A stretch of DNA of 64,000 nucleotides from Chrysemys picta bellii (lineage: Eukaryota; Chordata; Testudines; Emydidae), in assembly GCF_011386835.1 (NCBI RefSeq), contig NC_088809.1, positions 25,365,067 to 25,429,066 on the forward strand, in the 5' to 3' direction. The notes beneath the pieces are model-generated. The model worked only from the letters and a program-made list of their open reading frames with translations, did no database searches and had not been told where the DNA came from. The position numbers and the translations under genes are program-made. This document shows positions 10,701 to 20,868 of the stretch, one piece after another (position 1 is the stretch's first letter; every line of letters begins with the position of its first letter).

Positions 10701-12558
10701 TCATTGAATGACCAGACAGGTTAAAGTGTTCTCCCACTGGTTTTTGAGTATTATGATTCCTGATGTCAGATTTGTGTCCATTAATTCTTTTGCGTAGAGA
10801 CTGTCTCGTTTGGCCAATGTACATGGCAGAGGGGCATTGCTGGCACATGATGACATATATCACATTGGTAGATGTGCAGGTGAACAAGCCCCTGATGTTA
10901 TGGCTGATGTGATTAGGCCCTATGATGATGTCACTTGAATAGATATGTGGACAGAGTTGGCATCAGGCTTTGTTGCAAGGATAGGTTCCTGGGTTAGTGT
11001 TTTTGTTATCACTTCAAAAGTTTTTTTTCTCTTACTTAATTGGCCTCTCAGAGTTGGTAAGACAACTCCCACCTGTTCATGCTCTCTGTATGTGTGTATA
11101 TATATCTCCTCAATATATGTTCCATTGTATGCATCCGAAGAAGTGGGCTGTAGCCCACGAAAGCTTATGCTCTAATAAATTTGTTAGTCTCTAAGGTGCC
11201 ACAAGTACTCCTGTTCTTTTTGCGGACACAGACTAACACGGCTGCTACTCTAAAAGAAATAAGAAAGTAAGTGGTGTCATGCTGCAGAGGAAAGAGAGTT
11301 AAAGAAATGCAAGAAAACACCAAGCAAAATAAATAGGACTTTTGGCTCATTAATTTATATTTGATTCATTTCTGCTCCTTTATGTTATGCACTTCCTTGC
11401 AGATGAGCTCTGGGGGCTGAAATTTTGGAGGAAAGGGATGGGGCAGCATTTCTGAGCACACTTCCACTATTAATATTGCTGGCTGCTCTGGATTCTAGGG
11501 TTAAGTAATTGGAGAAATAAATTAAAATTCCCCCAAGCCCTTGAGGCTGATGGAAGCTTAGCCACCTCTCAGGAGAGAATCCAAACGGAGGCGGCCACAC
11601 GTTTGGGGTGAGCCAGACCGGGGACAGGCCAAGCTCCCAGCAGCTTCCAATCTGCCAGCTCCTCGCAGGAGGTGATGGTTTTCAAACTGGGTGGCGTGCT
11701 GGGAGGACATGTCCCCCAGTTTGAAAACCTCTGTGCTAAAGGGAAGGCTGAAATCTGGTGGGACACATCACCCCACATGCCCCCCATGAAGACCCCACTT
11801 TTATGGCCCCATGGCTTTACACGCTGGTTGGCTGCCCCACTTGCCCCACCCTTTTTACAGCCCTGTTGAATATTTTAGTGTCTAACTTCAGGGGATTTGG
11901 TTAAATCTGCCTCTCTCTCCTGCCATCAGCCTGGCCCAAGGACTGCAGTGAGATCCCCTCAGGCAGCCCCAGCGGCATCTACCTCATCCAGCCCACAGGA
12001 TTGCACCAGCTCGTGGTGTACTGCGACATGAACGAAACAGCCGGGGGCTGGACGGTCCTCCAGCGGAACCGGCGCGACACACAGATCACCTGGGCTGAGT
12101 CCTGGAGCACCTACAAGTACGGCTTTGGCAACGTGCACGATGACTACTGGCTGGGGACGGAGTACATCTATCGGATCACCAAGCAGAAGGTCTACCAGGT
12201 CAGGTTTGTCATCCACGATTCATCCGGCACCATGAAATATGCAGACTACAACCTCTTCGGTCTGGAAGACGAGTCCAAAGGCTACAGGCTGAGGCTGGGC
12301 TCTTACACTGGGACTGCAGGGGACGCCATGACTTCAAACAATCCTGGCGTCGTGCATGACAACATGAAGTTCTCCACTAAAGACCTGGATCAGGACACTT
12401 ACAGTGGGAACTGTGCGTCTAGCTATAGTGGGGGCTGGTGGTACTCGGCTTGTTATTCTGTTCGACTGAACGTCAAAGGGAGCATCACTTGGGGTAGTAT
12501 CTGTAGTGGGAACTGCCAAGCCTCTGCCATCCTCATCAAACCAGCATCCTACTGTTAG
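4726..12558 (+). CDS. secreted fibrinogen-related-domain protein, FGL1-like (four exons)
   Basis: Exons 4726-4729, 6547-6684, 9156-9218 and 11930-12558 join in phase (all introns phase 1) to 277 codons plus stop. Residues 1-20 ([20 protein letters not shown]) form a signal peptide. A short linker follows, with an N-glycosylation sequon NGT near residue 31 and a dibasic RGKR that fits a furin-type site. A fibrinogen C-terminal domain fills about residues 69-277. Its hallmarks are the GGWTVLQR start, YKYGFG, DDYWLG, a calcium-site-like [12 protein letters not shown] and [10 protein letters not shown]. Fibrinogen-related domains usually act as extracellular ligand or sugar-binding lectin modules. 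The C-terminus after SVRLNVKG is shorter and more Cys-rich than in ficolins or angiopoietins. There is no collagen or long coiled-coil segment, which argues against ficolin and angiopoietin and favours the FGL1-like group. The ligand is unknown. Confidence 0.85.
5817..6094. mobile_element. non-autonomous hAT-type element (intron 1 of the FGL1-like gene)
   Basis: It starts CAGGGGGCGGCAACC and ends CCCTG, with a perfect 8-bp target duplication CTATAAAC at 5809-5816 and 6095-6102. The interior (TTCATTTATTCACTCTAATTTAAG onward) matches the copy at 51887-52196, of which this is a shorter version lacking most of the 3' subterminal region. Confidence 0.85.
6547..6684 (+). CDS. FGL1-like gene, exon 2 (signal peptide and linker)
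   Basis: The acceptor is TTTCTTTTTTCAG, the donor GTATGC. The 138-nt exon encodes the hydrophobic leader and a hydrophilic stretch with the sequon NGT. Both borders are phase 1. Confidence 0.8.
6685..9155 (+). other. intron 2 of the FGL1-like gene, nothing else recognised
   Basis: No repeat family or coding motif is recognised between exons 2 and 3. Composition is ordinary. A missed short phase-1 exon cannot be excluded. Confidence 0.4.
9156..9218 (+). CDS. FGL1-like gene, exon 3 (basic linker)
   Basis: A 63-nt exon lies between CATACAG and GTAAGTATC. It keeps phase 1 on both sides and encodes a basic linker including SRGKRASE. Perfect phase compatibility supports it; its short length leaves some doubt. 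Confidence 0.65.
9350..9600 (+). mobile_element. CR1 LINE 3' end fragment
   Basis: The typical 3' UTR of one amniote CR1 subfamily is present, ending with GACCTTTGGTCTGACCCAGC and ATGGCCGTTCTTATG. It is 5'-truncated and non-coding. Confidence 0.75.
9619..10080. mobile_element. non-autonomous hAT element with internal fold-back
   Basis: The termini TAGGGTTACCATA and TATGGTAACCCTG are inverted, and a perfect 8-bp duplication AGTTTGCA flanks them (9611-9618, 10081-10088). Inside, 9741-9776 and 9903-9938 are perfect 36-bp inverted repeats. The arms extend outward to about 53 bp with roughly two mismatches and enclose a 126-nt GC-rich loop. The same family occurs at 20869-21983. Confidence 0.88.
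10278..11254 (-). mobile_element. Penelope-like element, 3' part with endonuclease, flanked by inverted arms
   Basis: The element is bounded by a 12-bp target duplication AGAAATAAGAAA (10266-10277, 11255-11266). In minus orientation it carries the 3' terminal arm (about 10278-10480) and an endonuclease frame. Its 5' side is an inverted copy of the same terminal arm in plus orientation (about 11020-11254). Reverse transcriptase is absent. PLEs commonly show such inverted partial copies. Confidence 0.85.
10552..10887 (-). CDS. GIY-YIG endonuclease domain of a Penelope-like element
   Basis: This 111-residue open frame holds the C-terminal endonuclease domain of PLE polyproteins, which nicks target DNA for retrotransposition. 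The GIY-like [10 protein letters not shown] and the YIG-like [17 protein letters not shown] are visible, with the conserved Arg after the YIG motif and a Glu-rich helix (RETAELELI) downstream. Upstream RT is missing, so it is a fragment. Confidence 0.85.
   Translation of the reverse strand: MFTCTSTNVIYVIMCQQCPSAMYIGQTRQSLRKRINGHKSDIRNHNTQKPVGEHFNLSGHSMTDLRVAILQQKSFKNRLQRETAELELICKLDTINLGLNKDWEWLSHYKH
11255..11929. repeat. intron 3 remainder, with a 14-bp perfect inverted repeat
   Basis: GTTTTCAAACTGGG near 11678 and CCCAGTTTGAAAAC near 11715 form perfect arms around a loop of about 22 nt. The rest is unremarkable intronic DNA of the FGL1-like gene. Confidence 0.5.
11930..12558 (+). CDS. FGL1-like gene, exon 4 (whole fibrinogen-related domain)
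   Basis: After CTGCCATCAG a single 629-nt exon encodes the complete fibrinogen C-terminal domain and the stop TAG. A whole domain in one exon is notable, since FGL1 and angiopoietin genes usually split it. The frame is open throughout and there is no sign of decay. Confidence 0.9.
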
Positions 12559-12780
12559 TCACCCCTTCCCCACCCTCCTGTCTGCAGTGAGGCCAACCCC
12601 TGCTCCACGAAGGGATGGAACAGGATCAAAGTGTGTTATGGCCAAACCTCCCACCTTGCTGGGGGAAGTTACCTAGGAAACGGGGCCACTTTCCTTCTCC
12701 TCTCCCTCCCTGCAGACTTTCCGAGCTCTTCTCCACTTGGCCCTTCCCCTTTCGGCTCTGGGTTGATTCATTTTAAATAT

Positions 12781-12786
12781 ATTAAA
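12781..12786 (+). terminator. poly(A) signal ATTAAA of the FGL1-like gene
   Basis: ATTAAA lies about 220 bp after the stop codon, in AT-rich sequence. A canonical AATAAA at 12980-12985 is an alternative. Confidence 0.5.
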
Positions 12787-13339
12787 AATCAGAACAATTG
12801 TTTGCAAAAATTGTTGTTTCCAAGCATGCCATGTGTGGGGGAGAAAACACACTCAGCACTGCCGTGATTGTTCATTAGATTCAAAGAGCGCCCCCAGAGG
12901 TCACCAGAAACAGGACACCATAAAGGCTGAAGAATTCTCTCACTCTGTGTCTCCTCTGTAGTGGGTTTTGAAGCTTCAGAATAAAATTGTATTTCCAAAA
13001 GTTCTCTCCAATTGGCAGATATCCATTCCACGTCTCGGGGGCTCACCCAGTCTAACCTAGCTAGAGAAGCCATTCCTAAGGCCAGATCTTTGGGATTGCA
13101 GTGCAATGGCCATTAATACAGAAAAACTAAAATTTCCAAATAAGGAAATTAAGTCCAGGTGTCTGAGTTTAAACGCGAGAGATGTGACTCAGTGTAGGAC
13201 ATTTAAAAAGGGTTTTCACATTGGAATATCCTCTTCTTAGTAAAAGAGAGAACGATAGTCACGCATTATGGAGTTGTGGTTATGACTCAATACCATCGCT
13301 ACATCTGTATAGCACTTTCTGTTGTATGACTTTGACAAT

Positions 13340-14035
13340 CCCTTCCTGTCCTTGCAGCTGGGTGGACACCCGCTCCTGCCCTGACAGGTTGGAAAAGCCC
13401 TGCAGAGGGCTGGGGCAGGGCAAGATAAAACCCTGGCTGATTGGGGGAAGTGGTTGCAGCTGGGGCCATGCCCCAATCAGGTGTCAGCTGGCCTATATAA
13501 GAGGCTAGGAGCCAGGAGCTCAGCAGGTAGTCTCTCTCTGCCTTCAGAGAGAGAAGGGCCTGGCTGCAGGGGGCTAGACAGGGTACCTGGGTGGAGCAGG
13601 GCTGGGGAGCTCCAGCCTGGATAGCCCCAGGCTGCGGCCTGGTAATAGGCCAAGGGGTACTTGGGGTTGCAGAGGGCAACCCAGGGCTAGGCCAAGGCAG
13701 CAGGTCCAAACCCTCTTTGCTGATGATGAGTGGCCTATACTGCAGTCTGCCCCAGAGAGTGGGGGCTAGTTGGTGACTGGCAGTGGCCTTATCCTGAGGT
13801 GAGGTGGGGTTAGTGGGTGGGGGTTCCCCTGGGAGGGGAGACCTAGTGTGTGTGGGTACTGCCAGGGGGCAGCACCCAGAGCAAGGGGCACCGGGGTCCT
13901 GGGAGGGACACGGGGCCAGTGCAGAGGACAAGGTGGATCACTGCCCTGCAGAGGGCGCTCCAGAAGGCTGGTGAGCTAATTCCCTGGACGACCAGCAGGA
14001 GGTGCCGCAGGGGTGAGTCCGGACCCTCTTACAGT
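13340..14035 (+). mobile_element. LTR-like repeat with TATA box
   Basis: The block has a CTATATAAGAGGCT promoter at about 13493-13506, a downstream CTCTCTCTGCCTTCAGAGAGAG palindromic leader, and a 3' part with GGGGGCAGCACCCAGAGCAA and GCAGAGGGCGCTCCAGA. It ends near TGAGTCCGGACCCTCTTACA. This resembles a turtle LTR. The 5' edge and target duplication were not resolved. Confidence 0.4.
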
Positions 14036-16600
14036 CCTCCTTCCATCATAGTGACTCTCTGGTCCCAAAGGAATAGATATGAGGAGTTTGCAGTAAATCT
14101 GACAAGCTACTTGCAAGTGCTAGGACTTGTAAAAAGGAGGGTTTTCACTTTCCAAAATGGTTCTTGCCATTTCTTACCCAACATGAACTCCAAATTCAAA
14201 TGGCTGGTAGGCCTCAAGGACAATGTGGGATTTGGAAAGATACTGAAACTTAAACTCCTTAACGCTGGGCGCACCGGAAAGCGTCCTGCACCCATCATCT
14301 ATGATGGGTGTTTGTAGCATCTGGTGAGTTTGACCACTGATCAGTGACTATCTGCCCCAAACAAGCAGCACACATCTGTGACACTCCGTGGCTGCCAGCC
14401 TAGCTCCGCAGAGAGGGGAGATCACCAGTCACTTAACTCCAGGGAACCCCAAGACCTGAACTTAGCTGGAAGCCTGAACAAAGTGAGGTGTCCACATTGC
14501 TCCTGAGCGCAGGTTTCTTGCAGCAGGAGTGAGGCAAGGCAAGGGTATGCCACTGAAATCCACCATCCCCCTGGCCCATGATCGCCACCCTTAGAGTGAC
14601 CCAGGACCCAGACCATCCAGGGGTTATAGACAGTAACCACCAGCACCTCGAATCTCCCCTGGATGTGAACTGGCAGCAAGTGCTGAGCACAGGGCAATGT
14701 ATCCTCGCAGGCCTACCCTACCCCTGAGTACCTTGTGCTCCGGCTATAGCCTCTGGCCCGCCTTCGAGGGTGCCCTACGAAGAGCAGAGCCCTGCTTGAG
14801 ATGGTGATGGTGGAGGTGAATGTGGCCAGGTCCAAATCTGACAGGAAGGGATGTGATCTCTGGGCCAGGCAAAGAGAAAGAAAATGTTCCTGGCCACTGC
14901 TGCCGCCTGGGGACTCGGGAGCGCAGGGCAGCGTAGTGAGGCTCAGGGGGATGTTGCTGACACGGGGGCTGATGGTCTCAGCCGAGGCAGTACTCAGACT
15001 TTGCCACGTCCTCGAAATGCTCCCCCCACCACCAGCCCCTGGAGCTGCCAATAAACCGGCATTTCTAGATATTGCCATTCCCAGTTCATACCTCTCCATT
15101 CGCTGTCCTTGCTCTGCGGATGCCAGGCTGCCCAGCACTGTAATCCAGGTGGGGAGACAAAGTCAGTGAGGGAGCCCAGTTCCCATCCCCAGTCAGACAT
15201 TGGGAGAGCCAGGACCCAGTTCTGCCTGGCTCATGGAGGAGGTGTAGAACTGAGTGTCAGGCCCCTGCACACAGCACCTGGTTCTCCTTTGCTTGTCTCC
15301 TGTGTCATCATTCACACCTGAGCAAAGCGCTGCCCAGTCCCAAATCTCCACCAGGGATTGGAATGTTGGCGTTTGTAGCATTTACCACCTGCTTGGCACC
15401 AGAGCTGTCATTGACGCCACAAGCAACGTGGTGGGAGAGAATCGAGGCCTGTATCTACAGTAGCATATACTGCACAGTGACATGGCTGACTGTCCCCTTG
15501 TTGGTCTGTCCGAGTGACCCCTCCACTGTACAACCTCCTGCCCCTCCCTGCTGGGATGGAGTCCTGCCATTCTCCCACTCTCAGACCAGGATCTGGGTAC
15601 AGCACCCCAGCTCTGCCAACTGCTCATTGCTGACTGCCGTTCAGGCATGGGCTTGGTCCTCTCTTTGGGGACCAGTGACCAACAGCCTCCTTGAAACAAG
15701 CAGGTTTATTAGCAGATGGAACGAAGCACCAGAGAGAACGGTTTCCAAACAGCCGACACAGCTAGTCTCGTCCAGTCTGAGCTTCCCGACAAGCTACATT
15801 AGACAGGCCCTTAGTCCCCTCCACCTTTGGTCCACCACAGCTGAGAGAGGGCAGAGCAATGCCATCTTACAGTGCCTCTGCCTGCCCTGCTGGGTTCCAC
15901 TGTGTGATCCGTAGAGCTGGGCTGGAATTTTCACCTGAATGGGGGTTTGTGGGGAAAATGCAGTTTCCTTGGGGAAATTTCAAATTTGCCCTCCAAAAAT
16001 TATCAGAAAACCCCCAAAATAAAATATTTCAGGTGGGTTCAAATTTAACTCCATTTTAAACCTCAATCTATTGTAGTGCTCCCCTCATTGGGCCCCAGGA
16101 CCCCATTCTCTGCTTTGGGAGGGGCTCCCTGGTTAGACTGCATCTTTCATAATCTAACAGTGTCCCCATAGACTGAGCACATCATGGGGGTCAAGTGGCT
16201 ACAGCTGCATCATGGGAGAGGTAGTCAGCCAGGGAGCCTCACCCATAGGGGAGAATGGACGCAGCAGGTAACCTGAACTACAACCCCCATGAGGCAATGT
16301 GTCACCCTAGTTCAATGCTGAACTGACTCAAAATGAAACATTTCACCATTTCCAAATCAAAATTCTTCAGAACTTTTTGTTCCATGAAAAATGTCAGTAT
16401 TTCAATTTGCAGGGCAAAGCCAGATGTTGAACTGTGGGAATTTCTTGCAGGACAGGATGTGACATTACCCAGGGTACAATCTGGATTCAGCTGTGTCCCC
16501 TCAGTTTTCTAACCTGCGGGTCCTTTCACACTGCTTTGCAGTGAGGGCCACCACTCCTGGTCTGCTCACACACAGCCTCTAGCATGTAAGTTACTCCCAG
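14036..16600. other. intergenic, no recognised gene
   Basis: No splice-supported coding sequence or clear repeat termini are seen. The stretch near 15925-16440 has A-rich fragments that may be old repeats. Confidence 0.35.
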
Positions 16601-18050
16601 TGGCAGGTCATTGTGCGGGCTGACGGGGCCCGTGCCCCTCCCTTCCCCCCCATACCCCAGCGCGGAAGTGGCCAAGCCCCCTCTCCCTTCCCTCCTTCCC
16701 CCCACATGCAGAGCCAGCCTGAGCCACTTGCTCAAGCCTCCTCCTCCTCCCCCGTGCAGGCAGGGACAGCCTGAGCCCCCCGCTCACCTCCCTTTGGTTG
16801 TGCCTCCTCTTACCTGGTCTGTGCCCTCCTGGGAGCTGGGGTCACAGCCAGGAGCGAGTGCTGGGGGTCGCGGTGGGGCTGGGGGCTGCAGTCAGGGGCC
16901 GGGAGCAGGGCCGTGGCCAGGAGTGGGGCCGGAGGTGCAGCTGGGGTGCAGCCAGGAGCAAAGCCATGGATGACAGCGGAAGCCCCGCTGGCTGGGTTTG
17001 TTCTAGGGTCCCTGGGCAGTGTAGCAGGCAGGCCTGGGTTCCCTACCAGCCACCGGGAAGTGGCACAGGAGCATTGGAGACACCAGTCAGACAGCTTGCC
17101 TGGCGAGACATTGTTACTTCAGCCCTGACGGTGTCATCCCCCAGCCGTGTGGCCACACGCTCTTGCATGGGCTCTGGCTGGGTGTTCTTCTTGCTGCTGT
17201 GTTGGGGAGTGGAGATGAGCGAAGCTGAAGGCCCTGCGAGCTCTGTGGCACTGAGGATGTGGCTCAGGGCCGTGTGAAAGGTGGTGACTGCTGGTCAGAG
17301 GACAGGTCCCTGACAAGGCAGGACACAGGACTGGATGCACTGGGGCTGGTGGGAAGGGCGTGGCGGCCCATCCTTCACGTTGGGACTGGTCGTGGCCAGG
17401 GCTTTAGGGGCTGCAGCCCAGGCCCTCAGGCTAAGGGGGGCCCCACAGGCTGGATGCAGCCCGCTGCTTCTTTTCATTCGGCCCGTGGCAAGTCTGGAGT
17501 CAGGAGCGCTGGCTTGCCGATGTGCCCCTGCAGCCCCTAGGTGAGGCGCATTCAGGGAATCTCTGCGCGCTGCCCCCGCCCCAGCGCTGGCTCCCAGTAC
17601 CACGGCCAATGGAGTCTGTAGGGGTGGTGCCTGCAGGCACGGGCAGTGTGCACCATGTAGAGCGGCCTGGGGGCCAGACATGCCAACCACCTCGGGGAGC
17701 AGAGCAGCGTGGAGCCAGGGCAGGCAGGGATCCTGCCTGCGCCACTGACCAGAAGCCACCCAAGGTAAGCACCTCCCGGCTGGAGCCTGCAACCCGCACC
17801 CCCTCCTGCACCCCGGAGCCCCCTCCTGCACCCAAACTCCTACCCAGAGCCCGCACCTCGAACCTCCTGCTGCACCCCAACCCCCTGTCCCATCCCTGGC
17901 CCCACTCCAGAGTCCACCCACCCCCAGCTGGAGCTGAACCCCCTCCCGCACCCCAATACCCTGCTCCAGCCCTGAGCCCACTCCCCCACTCTAAACCCCC
18001 AGGGGCGCCACAAAATCTAATAGCCCCAGGCCCACAGGAGAGTTAATCTG
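16600..18050. repeat. GC-rich low-complexity block
   Basis: Strong C/G bias with recurring CCTCCTGCACCC-type and GGGGCTGGGGG-type words. Long ORFs here follow from composition and carry no domain. Confidence 0.5.
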
Positions 18051-19059
18051 GTCCTGGTCGTGGCTGCATCTTTTCACTGCAGACACCTCATGTTTGCAAG
18101 GAACAATTCAAGGCGATTTGTGATCTGCCCTGTGCACCAGAGCGTGGCGCTGCCCTTTGGTGTGTCACGACTCGGGGCCGTGGATGTCTAGCTGTGGGGC
18201 GGGTTACCAAGCAAACCTGTGATTCAGAATGAGAGAACTCTAGGAATGCAAAGCCTCAGGCACATGCGCTGCATCCATCTGCCCACAGAGGGGGCTGGTG
18301 AGCTGCAGACCTCACTAAGCCCACGCTTAGGCTGAGTGGGGCGCTGGGGGAGAGGAGTGCTGGGGTGCAGAGAAGCAGGAACCTGTCCAGCTGCTCCCGT
18401 GCTCCTCAGCTGCCAGTTGGACTCATTCTGCCAATTTAAAAAGCGCCCCTCTTTCTGCTCCCACTGCCCCTAACACCCGCCCAGGGCCTCTCCCCTTCAC
18501 ACAGCCTCACCACTTCTCTCTGCAGCGTTTGGGGCAGCCTGTCTCTCAGCCTCTGCCAGACCGCAGCTGAGCACTCACTACAACCCTGCTCAGGCCTCTG
18601 ACCGATCCTGCCTCAGCGGCATAGCTCTGGGACAGCCAAGGCCTGACTGGCCTGAAAGGCGCTAGCCACCGCGAAGTGCTGGCACGTGCCGGAGATGTGT
18701 GAATCTGCCCAAGCCCCATTTTAACCCCAAACTGAAGCTGACATTTCACCCGGTTGAATTTATGTCCAGGCAGACTCTCCTCTGGGGTGTTGGAAGCAAG
18801 TCGGAGCAGACGTTCAGGGGTCACGAGCGTTTGAAGGAACGAACACACCTTTGGGGCAATTGCCTAGTGCTTTGGAGTCATGGCTGCTCCATAACGTCTG
18901 AGCTAGAAATGCCACACGCGTTGGTCTATGGTCTATTCTGGGGGTGGGGAGGTCTGGTTGACAGCAGCCACCCCCAGCTCAGCTTTGCCCATCCTCCCAA
19001 TACAGTGGGAAATGTCGACACTCTGAACGACTGATCTCCCGCCGGACACACAGAAAAGA
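18051..19059. other. intergenic, nothing recognised
   Basis: No coding or repeat signature could be supported. Confidence 0.35.
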
Positions 19060-19500
19060 AGTGAGAAAGGGGCTGGGGGCAGAGGAATGGGGCACGGAGA
19101 GCACGTGGCCTGAGGGAAGACTGGGGGTCACACAGAACCCCTCCAGGAAGGAGAACGGTGGAACCCTGGTATGGAGGTCATAGGAGGAGCAGGAGTTGGA
19201 GGCACACAGAGCCCCTGGTATGTGGCAGAGGGGAGAATGGGGGGCACAGTGAGGAAAGGTGGGTAAGGGGGGAATACAGAACCCCTGCCATGGTGGGGAA
19301 GGGGGATATGAGGGGCATACCAAGCCCTTTGGATGGGAGGTAGAATGGGGGCCCTGGATAGGAGAGACACAGATCTCCTGACGTGAGGGAGTGAGTGTGG
19401 GGTGGTTGTAGGGAGCCCCTAAAATAGAGGGCGATGGCAGGGTGGCACACAAGGGGGGAACGGAGGACACGAGGGGACCCTGGCGTGTGCAATGAGCTCA
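19060..19500. repeat. degenerate minisatellite, G/A-rich
   Basis: Units built around ACACAGAACCCCTGG followed by a GG-rich, GGAGAATGGGGG-type segment recur near 19130, 19203, 19272, 19316, 19364 and 19410, with spacing of about 45-70 bp. The copies are diverged. Confidence 0.6.
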
Positions 19501-20489
19501 ACCTGCAGAGACAACAAAAGGTGTGACCCCGTAGTTATTCAAGATGGCTTCTCTACATTTCTGAGCCCCGAGTTCCTTCCCCCACATGGCCCTGGGTAGG
19601 GCTGGGGAGCAGCAGGGACACGGACAGTCGGAGAGCAGCGGGGGCACAGGCAGCCGGGGAGCGGCAGGGGCACGGACAGCCAGGTCGCTGCGGAGAACAA
19701 CCTGTCTAATGTTGGGTTTTTCTGGTGGCTCCCACATGCTCAGACTGGCTCCTGGAGGAGACAACTGATCCCCATGACCTGACCCAGTGTGCTGGGCTCC
19801 AGGAGCGCACGCAGGTTCACAGGGCAGGCCTGCCGCCTCCAAGACACTGAACCTGGACCTTCAGGTGCCAGCGCTCCCTGTCTCTCTGTGGCTCCCTGCA
19901 GTGAGGCCAGCCGAATCAGGCTCCAGCGGGAGGCCTAGCCTGGCCCCTTTAGAGAACAGTGCTCTCAGTGAGTATTTGTAGCCACACCAGGTGCCTTTTC
20001 AAAACACAGTCCCATATTAGTCCCCTGGCTACAGCCTCTGAAAGGCCTGAGGTCAGCACAGAGAAGCTCAGGCTAAGGCAGAACTCCGACTCGAGTAACT
20101 CTCTGTGTCTCTGGCCCTGTGTCTGTTGGGCCCAGGTGAGAGCCCTGTATCTCTAAGCCTGGCTGCCTCCACTCTGCAAAACAATAGGACGTGAACCCTG
20201 GGTCCCGGCTGGACCCAGGCTCAGCCCCTCCATCCCTGGGGGGCCCTAGGGCCCTGGGTCTGAGCCAGAGTCCAAGAGATTTGTATGTAGATGGAAGCGG
20301 ACTTAGGGCTTGATCCTGAGGCCAGGCTTACACTGCCATGTAGACGTAGCTGAAAGCTCAGCTCTTAATACAGCCACCTGCCACCTCTTGTCTGTGGTTG
20401 CCAGCCCCAGCCATGCTGTGTGCACATGGTCCGCTGCCTCTGCGCCTAGGGATTCATTTTCAGTCACTGGGGTGCCCGCTGTCTCGGTA
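19501..20489. other. intergenic, nothing recognised
   Basis: A short GGGGCACGGACAGCCGGGGAGC-like local repetition at 19605-19685 is the only structure noted. Confidence 0.35.
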
Positions 20490-20868
20490 GGGGCTGCGGC
20501 GAACTGAGGTGGCCGCCTCAGGTGCCAGGCTGTGGGGGTGGGGGCGCCACTAGGACCCAGATAGTAGAAAATTGTGTCTGCTGCTGGTGCATATGTATTC
20601 TCTCTGCTCTAGATGCACAGCGATGGTGGAGTGCAGTGCTGGAGGAAGGTTACAAGAGACATAACAGGCAGGCAGGAGAAAAGGTGAGAGGGAATAACAG
20701 AAAGCAGCGGGAGCTGCAGGGAGAGAGAGGAGGAGGAGCCTCTTATCAACCTCTCCAGCACCCCCAGGAGCCTGGACTGATTCACACCAGCTTCTCAGGG
20801 AGCTTCCTGTTTCCTGCTGCTTCCCTGAACCCCCTTGAGGAGAACAGGCAGTCAGCTGTAGAGTTACC

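Noticed and set aside
11930..12558. Intelectin or ficolin identity for the fibrinogen-domain exon
   Set aside because: There is no collagen segment as in ficolins, and the standard fibrinogen-domain motifs with a complete short gene fit the FGL1-like group better than intelectin.
13299..13931. 210-codon minus-strand ORF
   Set aside because: It lies antisense to the LTR-like block and has no domain or splice context.
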